Assembly: GCA_002325375.1 (NCBI GenBank)
Contig: DCRZ01000002.1
Coordinates: forward strand, 434,001 to 498,000
Source of the DNA: Rhodospirillaceae bacterium UBA1479
Lineage (GTDB): Bacteria; Pseudomonadota; Alphaproteobacteria; Rhodospirillales; Casp-alpha2
Direction: 5' to 3'
Length of the DNA: 64,000 bases
Shown here: one piece after another, positions 8,429 through 16,993 of the stretch
Position numbering within the stretch: position 1 is the stretch's first letter
How the letters are laid out: each line of letters opens with the position of its first letter
Made by a program: the position numbers and the translations under genes
The notes under the pieces: model-generated
What the model was told of the DNA's origin: nothing
Databases searched by the model: none
What the model saw: the letters and a program-made list of their open reading frames with translations, nothing else

Positions 8429-9642
8429 TGATGGTTGAAGAGGCGATCATTGTTATCAACTGTGGGTCATCAAGCGTAAAATTTGCGCTTTTTTCTCCTG
8501 AGTTCGAGAGTTCTGTGCGGATTGCGCGTGGCGCGGTCGAGCGGATCGGCATAGGTGCCGGCCGGTTTTCAGTGTTGGATGGTTCCGGCGCGACCATTTT
8601 AGACGAGACACTCGAAGTTGAAAGTCACGCTGCCGCCATCGACGCGCTCCTCGACTGGCTTCAGGGCACCCAATACATGCCTGTGTCCGTCGGGCACCGT
8701 ATCGTCCATGGCGGCGAAGAATGCGATTGCTCGCTCATCATCACTTCCGACTTGGAAGATCGCCTAAGCCGACTGATCCCTCTTGCCCCATTGCATCTCC
8801 CGCATAACCTGACGGGTATCAAGGCGATGAAATTGCGTTGTCCGGAACTTCCGCAGGTCGCCTGTTTCGACACGGCGTTTCACCATGGACTTCCACGCGT
8901 TGCACAGTTGACCGGACTGCCTCGCCGGTTCGATGACGACAGCATACGACGGTTCGGTTTTCATGGCTTGTCCTATGAGTACGTTGTCGAGCAAGTGCGT
9001 CGTTGGCATGGCGATGAGGCGGCGGACGGGAAGATCGTTGCCGCGCATTTGGGCAACGGCGCGTCCATGACGGCGATCAAGGGGGGACGGAGCATCGAAA
9101 CCTCAATGGGGTTCAGCACCCTAGCGGGCCTTCCCATGGGGACGCGACCTGGAGATCTCGATCCCGGTGCCGTCCTTTACCTTCTGATGGAAAAGAACCT
9201 AACTCCCGCCGAACTGCAGCATATCCTTTATCGTGAATCCGGGTTGCTCGGCCGGTCCGGCCTAAGCCGAAACATGCGGGATCTTCTGGCGCAACAGGAT
9301 CTACCCGAGGCGGCTGAGGCGATCGAGTTTTTCTGCCATCACGCTCGGAGGCATCTAGCCGCGCAGACGGCGTCTCTCGGCGGTCTCGACCGGCTCGTCT
9401 TCACCGGTGGAATTGGTGCGAATTCGCCTGAAATCCGCGCCCGAATTTGTGAGGGATTGTCCTATTTGGGTGTCGAAATCGACCCAGAGAGAAATGCCCA
9501 AAACCTTCCGGTCGTATCTACTGATCGGAGCCGCGTCCCCATTGATGCGTTCGACACGGATGAGGAATCAGTGATCGCTCGGCATGTCCGGACGGTTTTG
9601 GAAAGCGCCTCGGGGAAAGGGGAACTAAATGCCTGTGCATAG
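8428..9642 (+). CDS. ackA: Acetate kinase
   Basis: This 404-residue protein carries the family motifs in order: INCGSSSVKFALF at the N-terminus, VGHRIVHGGE near residue 90, CFDTAFHHGLP, RFGFHGLSYEYV, HLGNGASM and FTGGIGANSPEIR near the C-terminus. It interconverts acetate plus ATP and acetyl phosphate. The ATG at 8428 overlaps the DUF3141 stop (TGATG); GTG 8425 or ATG 8431 are alternatives. It precedes a phosphate acyltransferase, so the two can form an acetate/acetyl-CoA shunt feeding the PHA synthase downstream. Length and motifs look intact. Confidence 0.95.
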   Translation: MMVEEAIIVINCGSSSVKFALFSPEFESSVRIARGAVERIGIGAGRFSVLDGSGATILDETLEVESHAAAIDALLDWLQGTQYMPVSVGHRIVHGGEECDCSLIITSDLEDRLSRLIPLAPLHLPHNLTGIKAMKLRCPELPQVACFDTAFHHGLPRVAQLTGLPRRFDDDSIRRFGFHGLSYEYVVEQVRRWHGDEAADGKIVAAHLGNGASMTAIKGGRSIETSMGFSTLAGLPMGTRPGDLDPGAVLYLLMEKNLTPAELQHILYRESGLLGRSGLSRNMRDLLAQQDLPEAAEAIEFFCHHARRHLAAQTASLGGLDRLVFTGGIGANSPEIRARICEGLSYLGVEIDPERNAQNLPVVSTDRSRVPIDAFDTDEESVIARHVRTVLESASGKGELNACA

Positions 9643-10645
9643 TCATGCTGAGGGGCTCGAAGAACTGGTTGAGCGTGCAGAAAAGCTTCCGCCGATCCGA
9701 ATGGCCGTAATCGCAGCAGACCAGGCACTAGTCCTTCAGTCTGTCGTACAAGCTCGGAAGGCCGGTCTTATTGTGCCGCTCCTCATCGGCGCGCCGGACG
9801 AGATTGTTGCATGCGCCGGTGAAATTGACGCCGATATCACCGGTGTTGAAATCATCACTGCAAAAGATGCGGAGGAAGCGGCTCGGGTTGGCGTTGACCT
9901 CGTTCGTGGTGGACGAGCAGATGCACTCATGAAAGGGCGAATTCACACAGACGCTTTGATGCGGGCGGTTCTCGATTCTGATCGCGGGCTCAGGCTGCCC
10001 GACCAGCGTGTCAGTCACGTATTTGTGGTCGATATCCCGACCTATCCGAAATTGTTGGCGATTACAGATGCGGCGATAAACATTTCTCCGGACCTAAACG
10101 CGAAGGCGCAAATTCTTCAGAACGCCATCTCGCTCTTTCATCTCCTTGGCGTCGCTAGACCCAAGGTCGCAGCGCTCTCGGCTGTTGAAACGGTGAATCC
10201 GGCGATTGTATCGACGGTGGACGCGGCTTGCCTCGCGTTGATGGCAAGACGGGGGCAAATCTCCGGCGCTGCCATTGATGGCCCCATGGCCTTTGATAAT
10301 GCGATCTCGAGTGACGCTGCAAAGGTGAAGGGGATCGTGTCCGAGGTCGCGGGAGATGTCGATATTCTCCTCGTTCCCGATCTCATATCCGGCAACATCT
10401 TGGCCAAGAATCTAGAATATCTGGCAGGCGCCACGGCGGCGGGTATCGTATTGGGATTGTCCGCGCCGGTCGTCCTAAGTTCGCGTGCCGATCCGACTCA
10501 GGCGCGCTTGGCGGCAATGGCGCTTGCCGTCCTAATGCATCAGTCATCGGCGGCTCAACGACGACAAGGGCGCGAGGAGGAACTCGAGTCTGCGATTCAC
10601 TGTGCAGCCCAACCTGAAAGCGCCTGTTGTCCTATTGGAGCGTGA
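9629..10645 (+). CDS. Phosphate acetyl/butyryltransferase
   Basis: This 338-residue protein of the PTA/PTB family shows MAVIAADQALVLQSVVQARK at the start of the Rossmann-like first half, ADALMKGRIHTDALMRAVLD in the middle and AFDNAISSDAAKVKGI with DILLVPDLISGNILAKNLEYL in the second half. It transfers an acyl group between CoA and phosphate. The family is often fused to an N-terminal MaoC-like hydratase; here only the transferase part is present. It overlaps ackA by 14 bases, so translation is coupled. The Cys-containing tail (AACCPIG-type end) is unusual but uninterpreted. The acyl specificity (acetyl or butyryl) cannot be assigned from sequence alone. Confidence 0.9.
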   Translation: MPVHSHAEGLEELVERAEKLPPIRMAVIAADQALVLQSVVQARKAGLIVPLLIGAPDEIVACAGEIDADITGVEIITAKDAEEAARVGVDLVRGGRADALMKGRIHTDALMRAVLDSDRGLRLPDQRVSHVFVVDIPTYPKLLAITDAAINISPDLNAKAQILQNAISLFHLLGVARPKVAALSAVETVNPAIVSTVDAACLALMARRGQISGAAIDGPMAFDNAISSDAAKVKGIVSEVAGDVDILLVPDLISGNILAKNLEYLAGATAAGIVLGLSAPVVLSSRADPTQARLAAMALAVLMHQSSAAQRRQGREEELESAIHCAAQPESACCPIGA

Positions 10646-10650
10646 ACAAA

Positions 10651-12414
10651 ATGAAGAATGGCCTGGAGTGTGAGGCGCCTGATCTCAAGTATGCCCCCAA
10701 AACCCAACCTTCGTTGGATCAACCGCTGAATGCTGCGCTTGGGCGGGTAACTGGTGGGATTAGCCCCACAGCTCTCTTTCAGGCGTACATCGATTGGGCT
10801 CAACATCTCCTTATGTCGCCGGACAAACAGATTGAACTTGCACTCAAGGCACAACGAAAGTTGTTGCGGTATATTGAATTCAGCCATAGTGCCTGTTGCG
10901 ACCCTCAATGCGCACCATGCATCGACCCTTTGCCCCATGATAAGCGGTTTGTGGCTGAGGAATGGCAGGATTGGCCTTATCGGCTTGCCTACCAAGGGTT
11001 TCTTCTTACCCAGCAGTGGTGGCACAACGCCACGACCCAGGTTTCCGGCGTCTCTAAACATCATGAACAGATAGTTTCCTTTGTCGCCCGCCAACTACTT
11101 GACGTTGTTTCGCCGGCGAATTACCCGGCGACCAATCCGGAGTTCCGAAAGGCAACGCTGGAAAGCAGAGGTCATAACCTGGTTCAAGGGACGCTGAATT
11201 TTGTAGAGGATTGGAAACTGGCCCTTCAGGGTGAACGCCCGTCCGCAGTAAAGCAGTTCCAGGTCGGGCAAAATCTGGCCGTCACGCCAGGAAAGGTCGT
11301 TTTCCGCAACGAATTGATTGAACTTATCCAATACACGCCAGCATCCGGAAAGGTTTATCCAGAGCCGATCCTGATCACACCGGCTTGGATAATGAAGTAC
11401 TACATCCTCGACCTCAGCCCTGGAAATTCACTGGTCAGGTTTCTTGTCGAGCAGGGACACACGGTTTTCATCATCTCCTGGAAAAACCCGTCGGTGGAGG
11501 ACCGCGAACTCAGTCTGGAAGACTACCGTTTGCTTGGTGTGATGGCGGCGCTTGATGCGATCTCTGCGATCATGCCTGGGAGGGGCATCCACGGCGTCGG
11601 ATATTGTCTCGGCGGCACTCTTATGGCTATCGCGGCCGCGTGGATGGCCCGTGAGGATGATCGTCGTTTGGTATCCTTGACATTGTTCGCTGCGCAAACC
11701 GACTTTACCGAGGCTGGCGAACTTATGCTGTTTATCGATGAGGCGCAGGTCAACTTCCTCGAGAATATCATGGCAGAGACAGGATACCTGGACACCAAGC
11801 AAATGGCTGGGGCTTTCCAGCTCCTGCGCTCCAACGACTTGATATGGTCAAGCATGGTGAACGCATACCTGTTCGGCGAACGACTGCCTATGATTGACCT
11901 GATAGCCTGGAACGCAGATGCAACACGGATGCCGTCGAAAATGCATTCAGAGTATCTCCGTAAGCTCTTCCTGAATAATGACCTTGCCGACGAGCGCTAT
12001 GTCATCGGCGGTCGAGCAATCTCATTGCGGGACATCCGTATTCCGATATTCGCGGTCAGTACTTTGTCCGATCATATCGCTCCGTGGCGCTCCGTATATA
12101 AAATCCATGCTCAGACCAACGCCGATGTCACCTTTGTTCTATCTACTGGTGGTCACAATGCCGGCGTCGTTAATCCGCCAGGCAACGCGAAGCGATCCCA
12201 CCAAATCGCCGCTCACGATGATCTCGAAGCCTATCTCGATCCTGATTCCTGGCAGTCACAGGCGGACAATCATGAAGGATCTTGGTGGCCCTGTTGGCGG
12301 AAGTGGCTTGCGACGAATTCGGGAGTACTGGTCGACCCGCCTCGAATGGGGGCTGCGCGGAAAGGCTATAAACCGCTCTGCGATGCCCCTGGGACATATG
12401 TCTATATGCAGTGA
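10651..12414 (+). CDS. phaC: Class I poly(R)-hydroxyalkanoate synthase
   Basis: This 587-residue protein polymerises (R)-3-hydroxyacyl-CoA into storage polyester at the granule surface. The lipase-like box with catalytic Cys is GVGYCLGGTLMAIAA (about residues 315-329). The catalytic Asp region is STLSDHIAPWRSVY and the His region STGGHNAGVVNPPG. The N-terminal PhaC domain shows TNPEFRKATLESRGHNLVQG. ATG 10651 is preferred over an upstream TTG (10627) because GGAG sits ten bases before it. The upstream gene ends at 10645. An Ala-rich Cys-heavy region (residues 85-100, HSACCDPQCAPC) is unusual for the family. It is part of the metal-promoter operon; copper-linked PHA synthesis is inference. Confidence 0.93.
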   Translation: MKNGLECEAPDLKYAPKTQPSLDQPLNAALGRVTGGISPTALFQAYIDWAQHLLMSPDKQIELALKAQRKLLRYIEFSHSACCDPQCAPCIDPLPHDKRFVAEEWQDWPYRLAYQGFLLTQQWWHNATTQVSGVSKHHEQIVSFVARQLLDVVSPANYPATNPEFRKATLESRGHNLVQGTLNFVEDWKLALQGERPSAVKQFQVGQNLAVTPGKVVFRNELIELIQYTPASGKVYPEPILITPAWIMKYYILDLSPGNSLVRFLVEQGHTVFIISWKNPSVEDRELSLEDYRLLGVMAALDAISAIMPGRGIHGVGYCLGGTLMAIAAAWMAREDDRRLVSLTLFAAQTDFTEAGELMLFIDEAQVNFLENIMAETGYLDTKQMAGAFQLLRSNDLIWSSMVNAYLFGERLPMIDLIAWNADATRMPSKMHSEYLRKLFLNNDLADERYVIGGRAISLRDIRIPIFAVSTLSDHIAPWRSVYKIHAQTNADVTFVLSTGGHNAGVVNPPGNAKRSHQIAAHDDLEAYLDPDSWQSQADNHEGSWWPCWRKWLATNSGVLVDPPRMGAARKGYKPLCDAPGTYVYMQ

Positions 12415-12471
12415 ATTGATGGCGACGTGAGATTGGTTCACTCGCTCGAACTGCAGGAGGAGTATCAGAGA

Positions 12472-13254
12472 ATGGAAGTCATAGATTTGAATGGCCGGAA
12501 AGGACTGGTCGTTGGTATTGCCAACGAGCACAGCCTTGCTTGGTCGGCGGCGCAGCGTTTCCGGAATGCTGGCGCCGAACTGGCGATTTCCTACCTGAAC
12601 GACAAGGCGATGCCGTTTGTTGAGCCGCTTGCCCGCGAAATCGAAACCCCGGTTTTCCTTCCCTGTGACGTCTCCGTCCCCGGGCAATTGGAAAAGTTGT
12701 TTGACACGATAGCGGAAAAATGGGGTCGACTGGATTTTCTTCTGCATTCGATCGCTTGGGCCCGGAAAGAGGATCTGCATGGCAGGCTGACCGACTGTTC
12801 GAGCGATGGGTTCGCTGAATCAATGTTGATATCTTGTCATTCCTTTATCCGCATGGCCAAGCTTGCCGAGCCATTGATGCAAGAGGGCGGCAGCCTGATG
12901 ACTCTAAGCTACTACGGTGCTGAGAAGGTGGTAGATCACTACAATGTCATGGGGCCTGTGAAGGCTGCTCTCGAAGCATCAGTTCGGTACTTGGCACATG
13001 AACTCGGACGCTCTTCCATTAGAGTGAACGCCATCTCGGCGGGCGCTGTGGCAACACGCGCTGCTTCCGGGATTGAGCATTTCGACGAACTCCTGAATGA
13101 AACGGTGCTAAAGGCGCCGCTTCGGAGAACCGTCGAATCCTGTGAAGTTGGGCGCGCCGCATTGATGTTGGCGAGCGATTATTCTTCCGCCATTACAGGT
13201 GAAACGCTCCACGTCGACGCCGGATTTCATATTGAGGGCATGGTTTTTCATTGA
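12472..13254 (+). CDS. fabI: Enoyl-[acyl-carrier-protein] reductase, FabI type
   Basis: The 260-residue SDR protein has the FabI-type cofactor loop GLVVGIANEHSLAWSAAQ at the N-terminus and a catalytic Tyr-x6-Lys inside SYYGAEKVVDHYNVMGPVKA (about residues 146-165). LHSIAWA and SAGAVATRAASGI are also FabI-like. It uses NAD(P)H to reduce trans-2-enoyl thioesters. AGGAGG at 12455-12460 fixes the start 11 bases downstream; the in-frame start at 12427 has no such site. As last gene of the phaC operon it is probably a paralogue rather than the housekeeping enzyme, perhaps linking enoyl intermediates to polymer or lipid turnover (inference). Confidence 0.9.
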   Translation: MEVIDLNGRKGLVVGIANEHSLAWSAAQRFRNAGAELAISYLNDKAMPFVEPLAREIETPVFLPCDVSVPGQLEKLFDTIAEKWGRLDFLLHSIAWARKEDLHGRLTDCSSDGFAESMLISCHSFIRMAKLAEPLMQEGGSLMTLSYYGAEKVVDHYNVMGPVKAALEASVRYLAHELGRSSIRVNAISAGAVATRAASGIEHFDELLNETVLKAPLRRTVESCEVGRAALMLASDYSSAITGETLHVDAGFHIEGMVFH

Positions 13255-13299
13255 GATTTGGTCGCGGGGCTGTTTGCGACCGAGGCAGAAAATTTTGAC

Positions 13300-13330
13300 T
13301 TGACCCTCCTGCTGCGGGAGCCCTCATACA
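13300..13330 (+). promoter_or_regulatory. MerR/CueR-type promoter-operator, site 4
   Basis: TTGACC (13300-13305), 19 bases beginning CTCCTGCTGCGGGAG, then CATACA (13325-13330). It sits 36 bases before the beta-propeller gene that opens a seven-gene same-strand block ending at nhaA. Confidence 0.78.
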
Positions 13331-13365
13331 AAGATTTATTCGGTTTTGAGCGAATGGAGAGGGTT

Positions 13366-14463
13366 ATGTTTCAGCAATCGATCAGTCGAGTTTCGGAGGC
13401 CCGCGCAACAGGATTGGGCTTTCTTATCATGGCGGCCTATTTCGCGATGGCTGCGCTTTCCTCGGCCTCAGCCGGAGAACGGAATGTGGTTTTTGTCCCC
13501 ATGGGCGGCAACAATGAAATCGCGGTTATCGATGTCGATACAAACAAGGTCGTCGAGCGCATCACCGGCGTACCGGCTGTCCACGGGCTTGCCAAGACGC
13601 CCGACGGGAAGCTCCTTATCGCCGGCAGCTTCACGGAGGTCGAGCCCGGCGCCACAATACCTGAACGGCCTGCGGGTGTGTCGGCGGAAGACCATGCCGC
13701 GCATCACGCGAAATCGGCAAGCCGACCAGTGGCGAAGAGCGCCGTCATAAGCCGCGTAACCTTCATCAAGGTCAAGGACCGTTCCGTGGTTCGTCGGGTC
13801 GATGTTCCGGGTGGAGTTCATCATGTTGCTGCGTCGCCCAATGGTTTCTTCGCCGCTGTGACCCATCCCAATCAGGATGCGGTATCCGTGATCGATATTC
13901 GGACGTTCACGGTCGTTGCGACCGTCAAGACCGGGGCCGTGCCCAACTATGCCGCCTTTTCTCAGGACGGAGCCCGCCTTTACATCAGCGATTCCGGTGA
14001 CAACTCCGTCAGCATTGTGCGCACGGCCAACTGGCGGGTTTCCGACAGGGTGAAGGTTGGAGAAGCCCCGGAGCACCTCGTTGTTCGAGATGATCTCGGA
14101 AAGATGTTCGTCAACAACGTCGGCGACGGCACTGTGTCGGTCATTGACCTTAAGCACCTTGCCGTTGCCAAGGTTTTAAAGGGCGGTGAGGATCCGCACG
14201 GCATCGACGTGTCTGAGGACGGCCGGACGCTCTTTGTGAGCGCCAAGGGCGCGAACAAGCTCATTGCGATCGATCTGAGTTCCGGTGACCGGCGCGAACT
14301 AACGTTGGCACCGCAGCCCTACCATCTGGCGGTGATCAAGGGCCAAGGCGTGATCTATGTCTCGAGCGTCGAACTGCCGAAGCTATGGGTTGTCGATGCG
14401 AAGACCCTGAAACTGACCGGCACGATCGACGTCGGCGGCAAGGGACATCAGTTAGTTCAGTAA
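13366..14463 (+). CDS. Secreted YncE/YVTN-type beta-propeller protein
   Basis: This 365-residue protein begins with a signal-peptide-like segment (hydrophobic core AFLIMAAYFAMAALSSASAG-like, residues 17-35). It is followed by repeated propeller blades such as NNEIAVIDVDTNKVVERI, DAVSVIDIRTFTVVATVKTG, NSVSIVRTANWRVSDRVKVG and GTVSVIDLKHLAVAKVLKGG. The D-x-x-T/K plus V-x-x-V-x-V-G pattern is the YVTN repeat of periplasmic seven-bladed propellers, related to cytochrome d1 and N2O-reductase-type propellers but without a haem or copper motif in view. A His-containing insert (EDHAAHHAKSAS, about residues 104-120) may bind metal. The start is placed downstream of the promoter with GAGAGG five bases before it. 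The role is probably periplasmic; the ligand is unknown. Confidence 0.75.
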   Translation: MFQQSISRVSEARATGLGFLIMAAYFAMAALSSASAGERNVVFVPMGGNNEIAVIDVDTNKVVERITGVPAVHGLAKTPDGKLLIAGSFTEVEPGATIPERPAGVSAEDHAAHHAKSASRPVAKSAVISRVTFIKVKDRSVVRRVDVPGGVHHVAASPNGFFAAVTHPNQDAVSVIDIRTFTVVATVKTGAVPNYAAFSQDGARLYISDSGDNSVSIVRTANWRVSDRVKVGEAPEHLVVRDDLGKMFVNNVGDGTVSVIDLKHLAVAKVLKGGEDPHGIDVSEDGRTLFVSAKGANKLIAIDLSSGDRRELTLAPQPYHLAVIKGQGVIYVSSVELPKLWVVDAKTLKLTGTIDVGGKGHQLVQ

Positions 14464-14488
14464 TGGGCTTCAGTTGGAGGGCGATAAA

Positions 14489-14788
14489 ATGGCTGAAAGA
14501 CATTCCAACGGCATATTGAGCGGGTTGTTTTCGCGAAGCGGCTTGGTCCTTGCTGGGTTTCTCGGTGTTGCCGGATACTTTCTCTGGACCGAGCATCAGG
14601 CGCACGTGGCCAGTGCGTTACCGTATCTTCCATGGCTTCTTATTCTTCTGTGTCCCTTGATGCACCTCTTTATGCACCACGGGCACGGTGGCCATGGCGG
14701 CCACGAGGGGCACGAAGGCCACCAATCGGAAGGGAAGGCCGAGGGCGGTCGGGACGAAGGCAATAATCGTGGAGGACCAAGCGCATGA
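14489..14788 (+). CDS. DUF2933 domain membrane protein with His/Gly-rich tail
   Basis: The 99-residue protein has one or two membrane helices (SGLVLAGFLGVAGYFLW and LPYLPWLLILLCPLMHLFMHH). The LLCPLMHLFMHHGHG block is diagnostic of DUF2933, small proteins that recur in copper-resistance clusters. After it comes a His/Gly/Glu tail (GGHGGHEGHEGHQ) that could bind metal. The start at 14489 has GGAGG eight bases upstream and is preferred to 14474. Its stop overlaps the next start (ATGA), so it is co-translated with the methyltransferase-like gene. The function is not known. Confidence 0.85.
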   Translation: MAERHSNGILSGLFSRSGLVLAGFLGVAGYFLWTEHQAHVASALPYLPWLLILLCPLMHLFMHHGHGGHGGHEGHEGHQSEGKAEGGRDEGNNRGGPSA

Positions 14789-15438
14789 GCGAGACAACTA
14801 ACGCCTACGGTCTTTGGTCCCTTGTGATCATTAACTCCGCGGTATTTATCATGTTTGCCTTCAGTTTCTTCAAGCCACAGACGGCAACGGACTGGCGGTC
14901 CTTCGGGGCGTTCAGCGCGTTCCTGGTCGCGTTGTTCACTGAGATGTATGGCTTTCCGCTAACCATCTACCTTCTATCCGGCTGGCTTCAGAGCAATTAT
15001 CCGGGGATCGACTGGTTAGCTCATGATTCGGGCCACCTGCCCGAGATGATCTTCGGCTGGCAGGGCAACCCGCATTTCGGTCCATTCCATATTCTGAGCT
15101 TCGCATTCATCCTGGCGGGATTCGCGCTGATTTCGTCCGCTTGGCGCATTCTTTACCAGGCGCAGAAATCCGGCACGCTGGCGAGGACAGGCGCTTATGC
15201 GAAGGTCCGTCATCCGCAGTACGTTGGATTTATCGCCATTATGATCGGATTCCTTTTTCAGTGGCCGACGGTTCTGACGCTGGCGATGTTCCCGGTCCTC
15301 GTCTGGATGTACGTCCGGCTGGCATATGCGGAGGAACAGACGGCGCTAAAGGAGTTCGGCGCCGAATACGAAGACTACCGGTCCAGGGTTCCGGCGTTTA
15401 TCCCTCGGTTTGGGAATTTGGTCGATACGACGACATAA
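14785..15438 (+). CDS. Isoprenylcysteine carboxyl methyltransferase-like membrane protein
   Basis: This 217-residue polytopic protein has the ICMT/phospholipid N-methyltransferase signature in its C-terminal half: TGAYAKVRHPQYVGFIAIMIGF (about residues 137-158) and later RLAYAEEQTALKEFGAEYEDYRSRVPAFIPRF. This is the SAM-binding HP-xY and EE-xL pattern of the family. The bacterial members have varied lipid or protein substrates, and the same gene often follows DUF2933 in copper islands. The N-terminal half has three helices and a conserved-looking EMYGFPLTIYLLSGWL stretch. It starts by ATGA overlap with the previous gene. The substrate is unassigned. Confidence 0.8.
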   Translation: MSETTNAYGLWSLVIINSAVFIMFAFSFFKPQTATDWRSFGAFSAFLVALFTEMYGFPLTIYLLSGWLQSNYPGIDWLAHDSGHLPEMIFGWQGNPHFGPFHILSFAFILAGFALISSAWRILYQAQKSGTLARTGAYAKVRHPQYVGFIAIMIGFLFQWPTVLTLAMFPVLVWMYVRLAYAEEQTALKEFGAEYEDYRSRVPAFIPRFGNLVDTTT

Positions 15439-15485
15439 CCGCATCCGGGGTTAACGACCAAGCTAAGTGAGCAGGTTGTTTCACG

Positions 15486-16040
15486 ATGATGAAATCAGAA
15501 GGACATATTGAAAGCCTCAGGATTGACGAGCGGTCGAGACGCGATTTTCTGATCGTCTCAACATCGACGCTCGCAGCTACCGGCGTGGCTTTGTCGGTTT
15601 GGCCGTTGATCGACAGCCTTAATCCGGCATCCGACACGCTCGCGCTCGCATCGACAGACTTGAACCTGCGGCCTATTGAGCGCGGCCAGCGGGTTACGGT
15701 CGTTTGGCAAGGCAAGCCGGTATTTGTGGATCGTCGTACTCCGGAGGCCGTTACAAAAGCGAAGGCAGATGATAGCGCGGCCTTGCCGGATCCGGAGAAG
15801 GATGCGGACCGGGTCCAAAGGGAAGAGTGGTTAATTGTCGTTGGGATTTGCACACATCTGGGCTGCATTCCCCTTGGTCAGCGAGAAGGGAGCCGGCGAG
15901 GTGATTTCGGCGGCTGGTTTTGCCCCTGTCATGGGTCTCACTACGACACCTCCGGCCGCATCAGGAAAGGGCCGGCGCCGCGCAATCTGGTCGTGCCGCC
16001 ATATGCTTTCCCCAACCCTGAGAAATTGGTGATCGAATGA
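15486..16040 (+). CDS. Rieske iron-sulfur protein, ubiquinol-cytochrome c reductase type
   Basis: The 184-residue protein has a twin-Arg-like N-terminus (RSRRDFLIVSTSTLAATGVAL) forming the membrane anchor. The two cluster-ligand boxes are GICTHLGCIPLG (about residues 119-130) and FCPCHGSHYDTSGRIRKGPAP (about 144-164), with the intact Cys-x-His and Cys-x-x-His pairs, so a 2Fe-2S cluster is expected. Cytochrome b and c1 genes normally next to petA are absent, making this an orphan or second copy. The start may instead be the next ATG at 15489. It is followed closely by a PepSY-like gene and a c-type cytochrome under the same promoter, suggesting a periplasmic electron-transfer module. Confidence 0.88.
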   Translation: MMKSEGHIESLRIDERSRRDFLIVSTSTLAATGVALSVWPLIDSLNPASDTLALASTDLNLRPIERGQRVTVVWQGKPVFVDRRTPEAVTKAKADDSAALPDPEKDADRVQREEWLIVVGICTHLGCIPLGQREGSRRGDFGGWFCPCHGSHYDTSGRIRKGPAPRNLVVPPYAFPNPEKLVIE

Positions 16041-16063
16041 CATTGGAAATGGAAGGATTTGTT

Positions 16064-16462
16064 ATGAGAACAAAGTTGACCGGCGGGGCGCACGCTTTTC
16101 GTCGATATGGTCTCGCTTTCCGGTTCTTCGTCGTGGCGGCGGTGGCGATGGTCTCAGTTACGGCGGTATCTAGCGCGCGGGCTGAGATGAGTGCGGACGA
16201 AATTCGAAATAAAGTCGCCGCTGACTACGGTGTTACGGTTCTGAAAATAACACCTGTGGAGAGCGCGTCAGGCACTCGTTATGCCGTGACCGTGATGGCT
16301 CCTGGTGGCAACCGGAACCATGCGTTTCAAGTCAACACCATCGTGGTTGATAGTGAAACCGGCAAACCGGTGATTCTGTATGGCCATACCGGCGGGCAAC
16401 AGCAATCGGCGGCGCCGTCGATTTCACACCGCACGCATCCACGCATGGCTGGGGATGAATAG
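16064..16462 (+). CDS. Secreted PepSY-like small protein
   Basis: This 132-residue protein has a cleavable or anchoring signal (FRFFVVAAVAMVSVTAVSSARA, residues 20-41). The mature part resembles one PepSY-like unit: SADEIRNKVAADYGVTVLKI, then a beta-rich stretch ending TIVVDSETGKPVILY. It ends in a Gln/His-containing polar tail. The start at 16064 has GGAAGGA eight bases upstream; an upstream ATG at 16037 overlapping the Rieske stop is the alternative. It probably works in the periplasm with the Rieske and cytochrome c neighbours. PepSY assignment is by pattern and moderate in confidence. Confidence 0.6.
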   Translation: MRTKLTGGAHAFRRYGLAFRFFVVAAVAMVSVTAVSSARAEMSADEIRNKVAADYGVTVLKITPVESASGTRYAVTVMAPGGNRNHAFQVNTIVVDSETGKPVILYGHTGGQQQSAAPSISHRTHPRMAGDE

Positions 16463-16526
16463 AATGATCGGGCAGAGCTGTTGAACACCAGAGATGTCGT
16501 CGCCGTGGAGGGGAGTAGTGAAGATC

Positions 16527-16949
16527 ATGGACAAGGTGCCCGCTATCTTTGTGAGTGCGTTTGTCATAGGCGGCATTGCCATCATCGGTTGGAAGATTTT
16601 CTCCTCGGAACGGGCAGACACGGTCGTTTCGGTGAAGGTGCCCACGCTGTCGCAGCCGGCGAAGGCCGGCAAGGCGGCGTTCGATGCGACCTGCGCTCAG
16701 TGCCACGGTGCTAACGCCGCCGGATCTGACAAGGGGCCGCCTCTGGTACATGACATCTACAATCCCGGCCATCATGCAGACTATGCGTTCGTACTTGCGG
16801 CCCAGCGGGGCGTGCGGCAACATCATTGGCCGTTCGGTGACATGCCGCCGCAGCCACAGGTGAGCGAGGCGGATATCGGGGCCATTGTCCGCTACATTCG
16901 CGAGTTGCAGGCCGCTAACGGAATTGGATACCGGCCACACAACATGTGA
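16527..16949 (+). CDS. Membrane-anchored c-type cytochrome
   Basis: This 140-residue protein starts with an uncleaved-looking hydrophobic segment (PAIFVSAFVIGGIAIIGWKI), then a class I cytochrome c domain with the haem motif CAQCHG (about residues 57-62) and a candidate distal Met ligand in FGDMPPQPQVSEADIGAIVRYIREL. It carries electrons on the periplasmic face of the inner membrane. A strong GGAGGGGAG site supports ATG 16527 or GTG 16518. Its position between a Rieske gene and nhaA in one transcript suggests an accessory, perhaps quinol-linked, electron path; the partner is unknown. Confidence 0.88.
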   Translation: MDKVPAIFVSAFVIGGIAIIGWKIFSSERADTVVSVKVPTLSQPAKAGKAAFDATCAQCHGANAAGSDKGPPLVHDIYNPGHHADYAFVLAAQRGVRQHHWPFGDMPPQPQVSEADIGAIVRYIRELQAANGIGYRPHNM

Positions 16950-16993
16950 AGTGGCCGTGTGCATTCCTCCAACCTCTGTTTCTGAGAGAATAA

